From positions 372,001-436,000 of the forward strand of contig JADDMT010000008.1 in the NCBI GenBank assembly GCA_021401465.1: DNA of 64,000 nt, in the 5' to 3' direction. Positions 37,001 to 46,017 of this stretch are shown here, piece after piece. This DNA is from Teratosphaeria epicoccoides (taxonomy: Eukaryota > Ascomycota > Dothideomycetes > Mycosphaerellales > Teratosphaeriaceae). Every line of letters begins with the position of its first letter. Positions within the stretch are counted from its first letter, which is position 1. The notes beneath the pieces were generated by a model. It was not told the origin of the DNA. It saw only the letters and a program-made list of their open reading frames with translations, and searched no databases. The translations under genes were made by a program, and so were the position numbers.

Positions 37001-38205
37001 AACACAAGGTCCTCTTCATCGACCACGGCGAGACCGGCTTCTCGGAGGAAATCGCTTCGCATATTAAGGCGCTGGACCTGGTACCTCAACTTGCGACGCA
37101 GGCGCCTGCTGATCGAACAGAGGCATTCGACTGCGTCATCGTGGATCAAACCGAGACAGCACAGAAACTGCGTGACACCGAGCGCTTTAAGTATATCCCG
37201 ATTGTTATGGTAGCGCCGAAGATATCGGTCAGCTTCAAAACTGCGCTGGAGAACGGCATTTCAAGCTATATGACCACGCCTTGTTTGGCCATTGACCTCG
37301 GAAACGCATTGATACCGGCGTTAGAGGGCAGGGCGGCTCCTATCTCTGCTGATCACTCACGAACATTCGACATCCTACTGGCGGAGGACAATGCGGTGAA
37401 CCAGAAATTGGCAGTCAAGATTCTGACCAAACACAACCACAAAGTCACAGTGGCGAACAATGGACAGGAGGCATTCGACGCGATAAAGCAGAAGCGCTTC
37501 GATGTTGTGCTCATGGACGTCCAGATGCCCGTCATGGGCGGTTTCGAGGCGACAGCGAAGATCAGAGAGTACGAGCAGCAGCATGATATGGCACGGAGTC
37601 CGATCATTGCGCTGACGGCCCATGCCATGTTGGGCGATCGTGAAAAGTGCATCCAAGCACAAATGGACGAGTATCTGTCGAAGCCACTGAAGCCTAACCA
37701 ATTGATCCAAACCATCCTAAAATGTGCAACTCTAGGCGGTGCGCTCCTGGAACGAAAACACGACACCCGAGCAGGCCAGCACAACAATCACAACGGAGGC
37801 CATAGCCGCGTCGGCTCCAGGTCGCAAAAAGTTGCGGGCGGCAGCAGCTCACAACTGTCAACACCACGCCGCCCAGGCGTCGATCGGGGATACACAGAAG
37901 GCGGACCGGCCGGGATGGAGAGCCCGGCGCTCGTGACGGCGGATCAGGAAGATCCAATGGCGCAAAGGGTACGTGAGTCCGCTGGTAATGCTGCTAACCT
38001 TCACGCGAATGTTACGCCTACTTGTCCTCTTCTTCCTGTAGGTAGTAAACCTCATTTGCCTTCGCATACGAGCCGCGCGCAGGCTAATAGCGAGGTTTTG
38101 ATACTGGATCTTAGTGAAAATGAGAGGGATCGGGAGGCTAGGAGAAGAGCCTTAGTGCCGAAGGCGTCCAGGCAGATGCTTGGAAAGCGTGGCCGGGGCT
38201 TGTGA
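34008..38205 (+). CDS. nik1: Group III hybrid histidine kinase (Nik1/Os-1 type)
   Basis: This is a 1380-residue cytosolic osmosensing hybrid kinase that feeds the Ypd1-Ssk1-HOG MAPK relay. Two exons, 34008-34881 and 34937-38205; the 55-nt intron (34882-34936) restores ELTKNVNVMAQNLT. After a coiled-coil N-terminus come six HAMP-type repeats of about 92 residues, each with a (V/I)GDL-like core and LGGQA (units start near NGDLSKK, QGDLSRK, RGDLTQK, KGDLSKK, RGDMSQR and AGNFSKM). Then follow the HisKA domain (phosphorylated His in FLANMSHEIRTPMNG), the HATPase (NLAGNAIKF, DTGIGI, GGTGLGLSI), and a receiver domain with the acceptor Asp in VVLMDVQMP and Lys in LSKPLKP. There are no membrane segments, as expected for group III. 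This class is the known target pathway of phenylpyrrole and dicarboximide fungicides. A cassette near the 3' end (37969-38041) looks like an extra intron and would change the C-terminus. Confidence 0.97.
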
Positions 38206-40627
38206 GCGATGCGTCATGCGCTTACTTGCACCATGCCGGAATTCGATGACTTGGAGACGCATTGGCGGTGTTGCATCATTTCCGCGGCCGCTGCAGTTTT
38301 GGGCGGTTTTGTTTGCTTTTGAGCACGAATGTGCCATTACTCTCCTTTTTCCTGCTGTTTGAGTCCTTTTTTGGCACTGTTCATCACTTCCTTGCAGGTT
38401 TAGCGACCCTTCCTTCGAGGAATCAGAAACATTCGCTGACACCACGCAATATTCAGGAAATCCTCCTGCGCGCGCACAGCAGTTGACATGTTGCGACCGC
38501 CCTTCCCGCCGCCTCCGCCTCCGTCGTGAGGACCGTCACCGCCGCCGATGCCGTTGCCGATCATGCCGTCGAGAGAAATGTAACACACGCGATACGAGCC
38601 CCGAAGATCATCCTGATTGTGCCCTGAGAACCCTTCGGCCGACGAAGAGCTGTCCGCAAAAGGACGCCGCCGACGAAGAGCTGTTTGCCAAAAGACGCCA
38701 CCTCCACTAACCTGCGGGATCTATGGCCGCGGAAAAGTTGTTTGTTAGTGTTTGATGTGTTGTGCTGCCGTCCTGCATTACCTGCACTTCTTGTCTTTGC
38801 GGATGATTGACGACGACCGCGCAACATGTTGTAGCTCATCAGCAGGGAAGAGGATGAGACCTGGCGATGGCTAGCTATCTCCTGTGTATACCTTGTGAAA
38901 GGTGATGGGCGTGGAGTGGGTCGTTGCGGTCGTGTGAGATGACTTTGTTCTGATTTAGGACTTTCGACCTTTTCTCTGGTTACATTGGGCATTCGGGTTC
39001 ATACGGCTTGGAGTTTTCTGACGCAAGAATTGGCAAGAGAAACTACCAGAGCTTGGCGCGGGCTGGTCGCCGCGACTATCAACGAGATTTGGACTGAGAT
39101 AATTATGGTCACGGCTCTTGACGGCTTCTGGTCCTATACCATTCTTCAGCCGGAAGTCGCACGAGAGCTCCTGGATTTTGTGAACTTCTGCATTGCGACT
39201 CGGCGACGAGCATTTCCTGGAGTACAGTCGAGAATTTGATTTCTCTTTGTCGTGAACATGTGATTGTGAGGAAGGTGCATTGCGAGCGGCGTTGCCCAGT
39301 GGGTTTGGAGCTATTTATCAGGTGACGATACCTACGTAGTTTGCCGTGAATGGAAGAATATTCCAGGCTGAGTTTCGTTGAAGGTAGCCCATCTTTCAGG
39401 TGCCGGATTGTCCGGGTCCCCTGGTTGTGGTGTTGGTGAGAAGTTCGAATGATGAGTGGATGACGAATCGATGTCGCAGGTCACACGCTGCCGCGCTGTA
39501 CGATGTGGATGTGCCGGCGATGGCTTCACGGGCTTGCAAAGACGGTCATTCGCATCGTTCAACCGAGATAGGCTGGCGATGTCTGCTCAAGCTCCGAGGT
39601 CGATGCATGGCGTCAAGCAGCGGGTGGACAGTTGGTCTGTGAAGACTGCCCGGTACGCCTATCGCCATTTCCGTGATATGGAGGGTCCTCGTCCTTGCCG
39701 GATCTGATTTATGATTTTCTACAGGAGCGCCACAGCGCGAACTTTTAGCCGCTTGGGACCTTCTTGGCTCGCCAGATCGTGACCCTACATTCAGTATTCT
39801 TGGCCTTTCCTCCATCAAGTGAGGACAGAATCAGACCTGCAAATAGAATCCAGCTCTGGCGGCCACCGATCTAGGGGCGTGGCGTTGAAATGTCGCGATA
39901 AGTCGTGATATGTCCATCTTGGCGACTGATCAGGCAACTGGTCGACAGCTTCATTTGTTGCTGTTTTGGTTCGAGGTTTGGTTGAGGGGAGGGTGAGTTG
40001 GGCCTCGTGGTAGGTGAGAAGGTTGTTGAGGTGGAGGGCTCGTGTTCTCCCTGTTTACCTACCCTTTCGACAAATGGGTCGCCATGATAATATACCCTAA
40101 GACACAATATATTGGCCCGAGACCAGATCCTTGCGCTCTCCGTCTTGATCGTTGTCTGACAAGCGCAACGATGCCGCTTAGGTCAGAGACCTATCTCAAG
40201 ATCTTGAATTTGCTGCGCATCCTCTGCCGAGGAATCTGCCCACCACCACCAAGATCCACCACCAAGATCCACCAAGCATACGTCTCATTACCCTCGCAAT
40301 CTCCGTGTCCGCTTGCATCACCCTGAGCATTGGTGCTCCCGAGACGGACTGGTCCCGCCTAGCAGGTAGTTGACTCGAACAGAGGCCTGAATGGCCCAAT
40401 CAAGGCGTCTCCAAGGGCTCCGTTCTATTGTAGCGTAATCTGCAAACTCAGTCTCGGAGGATTCCACTCCCAGGCGCCATGGGATCACGAGGTCTCAGGA
40501 AACTGTGGGATCAATGCACTCGAATGATAAAATCTTCTCTCCCTTGCCGACACAGTCCTCTCCGATACACAACCTTCAATTCACCTCTCACGCCATCCCA
40601 AAATATTCCGCCGCGCTCCAAAGAACA
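38206..40627. other. Intergenic with small repeats
   Basis: No gene is firmly supported. A frame at 38985-39239 (+, 84 codons) has a natural composition but no start context or family. Repeats include a 31-bp tandem duplication near 38640-38700 and an ACCACCAAGATCC duplication near 40238-40275. The right end is the promoter of the first peptide gene. Confidence 0.45.
38640..38700. repeat. Imperfect 31-bp tandem duplication
   Basis: The unit GACGAAGAGCTGT-(C/T)-GC-AAAAG-GACGCC occurs twice head to tail with a few differences. It lies in non-coding DNA. Confidence 0.75.
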
Positions 40628-40891
40628 ATGCGTCTTCCCACGCTCGCACTTGCTGTTGCCCTCCTCGCCAGCGCTGCCACAGCATCGCCCAGGCGCGTAC
40701 CACTGGATGCGCATGAAGACCCATGCGCTGACTGCAACTCTTTCTGCGAAGGAACCCACGATCCTAATTGTCTCTTCAACTTCTGCAGAGGCTGGTGAGT
40801 CTTTTCCGCATGGTGTAAAAGGAGACGAAGCGCACGGAGCTAATTGGAGTGATACAACAGTGGAGGTGGTCCCGCCCCTCATAGCGTCTGA
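40628..40891 (+). CDS. Tandem small secreted six-Cys peptide, copy 1
   Basis: The 65-residue precursor has a signal peptide (MRLPTLALAVALLASAATA) and a mature peptide of about 46 residues. Two exons, 40628-40794 and 40861-40891. The 66-nt intron (GTGAGT, branch GAGCTAATT, acceptor CAACAG) splits the last Cys codon as TG|T. Cysteine spacing is C-x2-C-x3-C-x7-C-x3-C-x2-C, ending in a short GGGPAPHSV tail. Without splicing the frame ends two bases later with Trp-stop, which hides the sixth Cys. It is the first of four same-strand paralogues (copies 2-4 at 41.7, 42.4 and 43.2 kb) sharing signal peptide type, Cys pattern and intron position. I know no named family with this pattern. Roles to consider are effector, antimicrobial or signalling peptide; none is shown by sequence. 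Confidence 0.75.
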
Positions 40892-41168
40892 GGTACCTGC
40901 AGTCGCTCTGATCAAACATAAGACGAGAAATGGACCTGGATTTCCAGCGATGTGGGATGGACGCTCACGCCGAGAGACTGATTTGCGGAGCTCGGGGCTG
41001 TCTCATATACGGTCCCACTATCGTATGTAGTGCATCATGGGAGAGTGGGTGGGAGGTTTCTGGTCCTCGGGGGTAACATAGAACAAAGCATGGAGGGTCA
41101 AAAGTCAGACGCCCCACTTTACGATTGCAACATCCAACTCCCTGATCAACAAGAGATTCTGTTATACC
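40892..41168. other. Spacer between peptide copy 1 and the decayed copy
   Basis: Non-coding; nothing recognised. Confidence 0.5.
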
Positions 41169-41300
41169 AATCGCCTTCTCGACCTCGCACTCGTCCTCGG
41201 TGTCCTGTCCGGGACGACTCTTGCACAGAAGTCTCGATCACCATGCGTCGCGTGCAAGGCCTGACGCGAACGCTCGAAGGGACTGTGGGAAGAAGGGAGT
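41169..41300 (+). pseudogene. Decayed fifth copy of the six-Cys peptide gene
   Basis: The stretch reads as a signal-peptide-like segment (RLLDLALVLGVLSGTTLAQ) followed by CVAC, matching the start of the peptide family. The ATG is lost: the equivalent position reads AAT directly before CGC CTT. After the second Cys an in-frame TGA (41262-41264) occurs. The positions where Cys 3, 4 and 5 should lie by family spacing (x3, x6, x3) carry Arg (CGC, 41265), Trp (TGG, 41286) and Ser (AGT, 41298). This is what single-base decay of TGC/TGT codons would give. It lies between copies 1 and 2 on the same strand. Confidence 0.6.
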
Positions 41301-41697
41301 CTTGCCATATACAAAGACTGGCAGGTCGGCGGGCTGGGTGGTCATCGTGGCCGTAGGAGTTGGCTGACTACTAGGAGCACGGTGGAGGCAATCGGCGGCG
41401 ACTGACTGTACTCGATCGAATAGCACTCCCTCAGCCGCAAAGACTTGCACCGCGATGCCAAGGTACCTCAGACTTGGCACGTTCCTCAGGCCGACTCGTC
41501 CCGACACCACGGAGTATGTGGCCCGCAAAGCTAGGACGACACCGTCGACTTTCGAATTTGCACAGACACTGCCACTGACACACTCGGTGTGTCCGAAGTG
41601 TACTTCAAGTCTCCCGCGGTCCAAACTAGATATTTCAGTCCTTCGGGCCCCTCGCAGCTTGACCCACGACCTACCGCCAAGCGACATACCAACAAAC
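41301..41697. other. Spacer and promoter of peptide copy 2
   Basis: Non-coding. Several open frames are seen on both strands but none has family features. Confidence 0.45.
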
Positions 41698-42138
41698 ATG
41701 CGCTTCGCTGTCCTCAGCTCCGCCCTTGCGCTCCTTGCCGCCAGCACTGCCATGGCGCAGGATGACCCACCAAATTGCGACACCTGCTACCACAGCTGCA
41801 ATGGTGACCAGCAGTGCGCAGAGAATTGCAGGCAGAAGTGGTAAGCCGACACCCGTCCATTTACAAGCAATTAGTCAAGCTGATAGTGGTACCTTGTTGT
41901 CGAAGCATCTAGTCTGGATCCGCGCGTCCATCAGCAAGCAGAGGATCAAAATTACAGAGTTCCCTGTTCGTGCGGAAGTTTGTGTGAGCCGTTGGACAAA
42001 GTTGGTCGATGGACAGTCGGAGACACGGAATGGCCAGAACGCAGTGGTGTGGAGGAGGTTGAGACTTCCACAGACGATCGTTACATATGTCAATGTATGA
42101 CCGGAATGCAATTACTTGGCTCAATGCAGCGTGGCTAG
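41698..42138 (+). CDS. Tandem small secreted six-Cys peptide, copy 2 (extended C-terminus)
   Basis: Exon 1 (41698-41840) encodes a signal peptide (MRFAVLSSALALLAASTAMA) and QDDPPNCDTCYHSC..., with spacing C-x2-C-x3-C-x5-C-x3-C-x3-C. The donor GTAAGC follows the TG of the sixth Cys codon, as in the other copies. I place the acceptor at 41912 (CATCTAG) because the intron end then aligns with copy 4 (TCAAGCTGAT branch) and the next bases CTGGA match copy 3. With that junction the frame stays open to a TAG at 42136-42138, giving 122 residues and a tail with five more cysteines (CSCGSLC, ICQC). The other copies stop 2-9 codons after Cys 6, so this one may have lost its stop. Earlier acceptors (41879-41886) are possible and give a different tail. 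Exon 1 is confident; exon 2 is tentative. Confidence 0.6.
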
Positions 42139-42441
42139 CGTTGTCCTTGTTCTTTGCCGTCCTCGGCATTCCTCCCAACTGATGTCGAGCATCCCTAGAC
42201 CACCGCCTATAACCGAGATTTAGACTTGACAAGAAGTCTCTGGCCCGGATGCGGTTGTATGGCATGCAGGACTCCGCCCAGTTTCCGGGCTCCGAAGCGT
42301 CGTTGACTGCCACGACTGCGAAATAGATGTTACACGAGGAGATGAACCAATACAAAGCACTCTATCTCCTTGTCTTTCCTGATCTCCACGCAGTCTCGAT
42401 CCAGTACATCGCACTCTCTGCACGACAAAATATCAATCACA
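42139..42441. other. Spacer and promoter of peptide copy 3
   Basis: Non-coding; nothing recognised. Confidence 0.5.
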
Positions 42442-42661
42442 ATGATCCTCCAACCAATGATCCTCGCTCTCGGTGTCGCGCTGCTCTTCGCTCCCATCGC
42501 TTCGGCGCAGGGAGAGCCTCCGAAGACTGATTGCGAGATCTGCACCGGCCACTGCAGCCCTACGGATCAGGCATGTATGAACGCTTGTAGCAGCTGGTCA
42601 GCCATTGTCACAAATAAAGAGCTGTACAAGTCATCGGGCTGACAATTTCAGCCTGGACTAG
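42442..42661 (+). CDS. Tandem small secreted six-Cys peptide, copy 3
   Basis: The 54-residue precursor has a signal peptide (MILQPMILALGVALLFAPIASA) and a mature peptide of about 32 residues. Two exons, 42442-42596 and 42652-42661. The 55-nt intron (GTCAGC donor, branch GGGCTGACAA, acceptor TTTCAG) splits the sixth Cys codon as TG|C, and only Leu-Asp-stop follows. Spacing is C-x2-C-x3-C-x6-C-x3-C-x2-C. The ATG at 42442 is preferred over one 24 codons upstream because it starts the signal peptide directly. The second exon is only 10 nt of coding sequence, so gene callers would almost surely miss it and report an unspliced frame ending at 42642 instead. Confidence 0.72.
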
Positions 42662-43171
42662 CCACCGATGGGACCGCACCCCCATATCTGGTTCCAATTC
42701 ACAACTACCGATGTGGGCTGCAATGAGCATTTCCAAGGCTCGTCAGACGGATATGGTCGGACTGCGGGACGGGACGATGGGTTTGAAAGTGGTATAGAGC
42801 AGGACGAGATGAGACACGTGAACGCCATCAATCATCCTAAATTTCTGCCTCCGTCGCTGCCTCTGCTGACCCGTGATCTTGCTGATGACCCGCTGTGTTC
42901 GGCCGTCTTTTGCAGCCCTCAGTGAGATGGCCTAGCGTTTGGGTGCTGATTCACGCATGGCCTTGTTGTCTCTATTACAGTGTCTTGGTGCTCTGCCAAG
43001 CCCGCGCGAGCTCACCGGGTCCTGGGCGTGATTCACTGCCTCATCAGACAGATCCAAGCCGTTCGGTGCTTGCCAAACGATGGTCACTTCGCATAAATCA
43101 AGTCGGCTTTGCTCCCCTTCCACCTTTTCCATATCTTCCTCATCACCACCCATCACCGACTACAGCCAATC
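42662..43171. other. Spacer and promoter of peptide copy 4
   Basis: Non-coding. A TATA-like ATAAAT is near 43094, about 80 bp before the next ATG. Confidence 0.45.
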
Positions 43172-43446
43172 ATGCGCCTTCCAACACTCGCCTTTGCGCT
43201 CGCAATCCTCGTTCGCAGTGCCATGGCGAACTCCGAGTTCTTGGAAATCGATCCAGTCGACGAATGCGCGATATGCGGGCAAATGTGTGCTGCGGACCAC
43301 GGTCCAGGAGTGTCATGTGGAGAGCAATGCGCGGGGCCCTGGTACGTTTGAGTCTGCCTGGTCTAACCCGGCCGCATGTTTTGAGGAGAGCTGAAGTCAA
43401 GCTAATGGGATTATTTGCTTCGATAAGTGGCTGGACGCCTGTTTGA
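43172..43446 (+). CDS. Tandem small secreted six-Cys peptide, copy 4
   Basis: The 62-residue precursor has a signal peptide (MRLPTLAFALAILVRSAMA), nearly the same as copy 1 in its first eight residues, and an acidic propiece-like segment NSEFLEIDPVDE. Two exons, 43172-43341 and 43428-43446. The 86-nt intron (GTACGT, branch AAGCTAATG, acceptor GATAAG) splits the sixth Cys codon TG|T. Spacing is C-x2-C-x3-C-x9-C-x3-C-x3-C and the tail is GWTPV. It closes the array; I found no further copy in the 0.7 kb downstream. Confidence 0.74.
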
Positions 43447-44177
43447 TGGGGAAAGGAAGGTTGCCATTGGTCGAGACTTGTTCATACGTTGAATGGGATA
43501 CACATGTATCGAAGGAAATTGGCGGACTCTAATCGGTGGTGCTTGAATCTGTGGTCTCTGTCCTGACTGGTCCTCGATCGTAGCCAGAGACACGTAACAC
43601 GGGTCACGGTGGCCAGTCCAGCGCTGTCATCGTGCTTTCTGCATGTCCCCCATCTTAACCAAGTAGTCACAAGCTGCTGATATCTCGGCGGCGACCGATG
43701 TAAGTTGACTGCCAAGTCAATGCATCCATCGTTATTATTAGTTCTCACGGCGAAACATGAAATTAGTCCGAGCATCTGGCATAGCGGCAGAATGTTCTGA
43801 CAAGAACGACTGAAGATTCTGTCTGTATGCCTGCAGCACCAACCGTATCCACCTGCACCTCAGTCACTAAATCGAGGCGGCGCGACGATGTTCCTTCTGA
43901 ACGGCATCGGATAGGACCTAACACATCGGCATGCCGACCATCTTGTCGACTTTGGCCTCCGGCGTTCCAGGGAGGTAGGAACGCTTCGGCGGCGGGAGCA
44001 TATGTGGCAATGGACTTGCCGATGTGCTTTCGGACCGCATGTCGATATCCCAAGTTTTTCTTCTGATGGGCTCTGGCACGGCTCCTGAGCAGCCTCTGAG
44101 ACTGCATTGCTACACCTACGCAGCCCTCAGTCCATCCTGGTAGAAATACAGCCGACTTATCATCCCTAGCAGACACC
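43447..44177. other. Intergenic, nothing recognised
   Basis: Flank between the peptide array and the SLATT gene. Confidence 0.5.
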
Positions 44178-45358
44178 ATGTCGGCTTCTTGGCCGTCCAG
44201 ACCCGAGGGACCGGTCCATGCTCTCAGCGAGTCAAATCATCACGACTTGGCGACTACTTCGACAGAACGACCTGAGCCGGCCACTGAAGAGTACCACAAC
44301 AAGAAGCCTGGAAATTTGAAGCTTTCGGGCTATGGGACCTTTCCTTGGAATTTCAGACCGACCACAGCAAAACCTCCTATATCGACTCGTGCAAAGCATC
44401 CACCGGCGAAAACAAAAACTCATGGCGACGTGCCGCTGCTGGGAACTGACGACGCTCAGAATGATAGCAATAACGGCGAGTCCAGCACTCATGCCGAAGA
44501 TGGTGAATTGGAGCATGATGCGTTCTGCAAACTCATTGGCATGAAACCCGAAGCCGGGACCGCGGCGGGCTCTGAAGACTTGGAAGCCGGCGCTGGCCTG
44601 TACCACGATGTACATCGTAGTTACTTGGCTGCAAAGCGGTGGCACTATTGGTTCGAGATCGGCGTGTACACCGCTATACTATCTCAAGTACTGCTCTCCG
44701 CCAACTTCATCGTCCTAGGGGCTATGAGGGGAGAGTAAGTAAGGTGAATGACATTCATTGCGATCCTTCAGCTTACAAGTAGCAGTCACCATGTACCGAT
44801 TGCAGTCCTTGGCGCTATTAGCGTCGGTATCGCCGGCTGCTTGGCTTTGATCAAAGGCCAAGGCTTGCCAATGAGGATTCGCATGGTGACCAGGCCACGG
44901 TCGTACTCAAGCGACGACCATGACTGATGACGCTTTTACAGGAACGCGATGCACTTTAGGAAGTGCAGCTTGAGGCCGAAGAGCTCCATTGGAGGCTGGC
45001 CGCTGGTGGCAAAGTGAGGTTCAGCGATGTGAAACGGATCTGGACGCGGTATGTCCAGGTCGAGAGAGACAGTTCCTTGAATCATCCAGACACATGGTGA
45101 GCTTACCGAGCTTACCGCCACGGTTGTGATGCATGCTGATGCGTTCGTAGGAATACCTCTGCCAGTCAAGCAGCCCAAGGGGTAGCTGTCACGCACATTG
45201 CATCTGGATCTGCTGGCGCTCCGGTTGGAGCTCCCATCAAGCCCGAATCGCAACCAGGCACAGTTCTCCCTACTTGTGCGACTCCAGGTTCAGTATTGTA
45301 CACGTCAGGTGGAGCTTTGCGCCAGTCAGCAACCCAGGATGTTGGCATACCGATGTAG
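44178..45358 (+). CDS. SLATT-domain (fungal) two-TM membrane protein
   Basis: The 333-residue protein has a long polar N-terminus, then two membrane helices, IGVYTAILSQVLLSANFIVLGAM and VPIAVLGAISVGIAGCLALI, ending in KGQGLP. This is the signature of the fungal SLATT (SMODS- and SLOG-associating two-TM effector) family. A conserved helical segment follows (LEAEELHWRL, then VKRIWTRYVQVERDSSLNHPDTW) and then a Gly/Pro/Ser tail. Exons: 44178-44734, 44786-44885, 44960-45096 and 45151-45358. The third acceptor is chosen at 44959 (CACTTTAG); using the nearby CAG at 44941 would put a TAG in frame before EVQLEAEEL. Bacterial SLATT proteins act as membrane effectors in anti-phage signalling systems; the fungal role is unknown. 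No cyclase or SLOG partner gene is adjacent here. Confidence 0.78.
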
Positions 45359-46017
45359 TAAAAGTGCGGTATGCATCTCCGGACCAGGTTTGCGCTGCAT
45401 AGTCAGTCGTGTCGGCAGGGACGGCTCAAACATTCGAGGGCACATCATATGCTATTGTTGCCTCTATCTTCGGCTTCTTGGCAGGACATTTGGGACCTGA
45501 CGTACCCATAGCGTCGATACATCAAGAATTCGCCAAGCCACATCCTCCTCCCTACGCTCGTTTATCGACATCACCTCTCATCCATTCTGATGACTGTTAT
45601 TATACTGCACCAAAGCATCGAAATTGTCGTCGTCCAGAGTATCCGACCGTTGACCTCCGATTACCGGCCGATGATATACATTGGTCTAACGGGTCTTGGC
45701 ATAGCGCAATGCGACGACCCTCTTCGACCGCGTCGAAACTCGAAAGCTGACGTTTCTCTTTACTGATTCCCGGCCCGGGCCAGCACGTCTCCAGCGGCTG
45801 CGGACGTGGCTTGCGATTGTGGTGATCTGAGTGTAGACGTACGCGTAGGTAGGTGAAAGCATTTCAATTTCTCGTCCTCCTTCTTCCGTGTCTCCTTCGC
45901 TGCGTCAAGCGCATCCTCATAATGAGCGCCACGGAGCGAACAGAAGCAGATTCGCGGCAGTGAGACTGGTGGAAGTTGGAACGCTAGAAGGTAGCACCCG
46001 GGAGCACAAAGCTCGAG
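45359..46017. other. Intergenic, nothing firm
   Basis: A 113-codon frame (45409-45750, +) starts with a hydrophobic stretch but lacks any family feature and is not called. Confidence 0.45.

Noticed and set aside
38985..39239. 84-codon plus frame with natural composition
   Set aside because: No family, no splice partners and no start context beyond chance; kept only as a note in the intergenic entry.
40795..40860. Reading the peptide copies as single-exon genes ending in Trp
   Set aside because: All four copies have a GT donor at the same codon phase with a branch site and acceptor that restore a Cys codon, which chance would not produce four times.
45409..45750. 113-codon plus frame with a hydrophobic start
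   Set aside because: It begins just after the SLATT stop, lacks motifs and ends in random-looking sequence.
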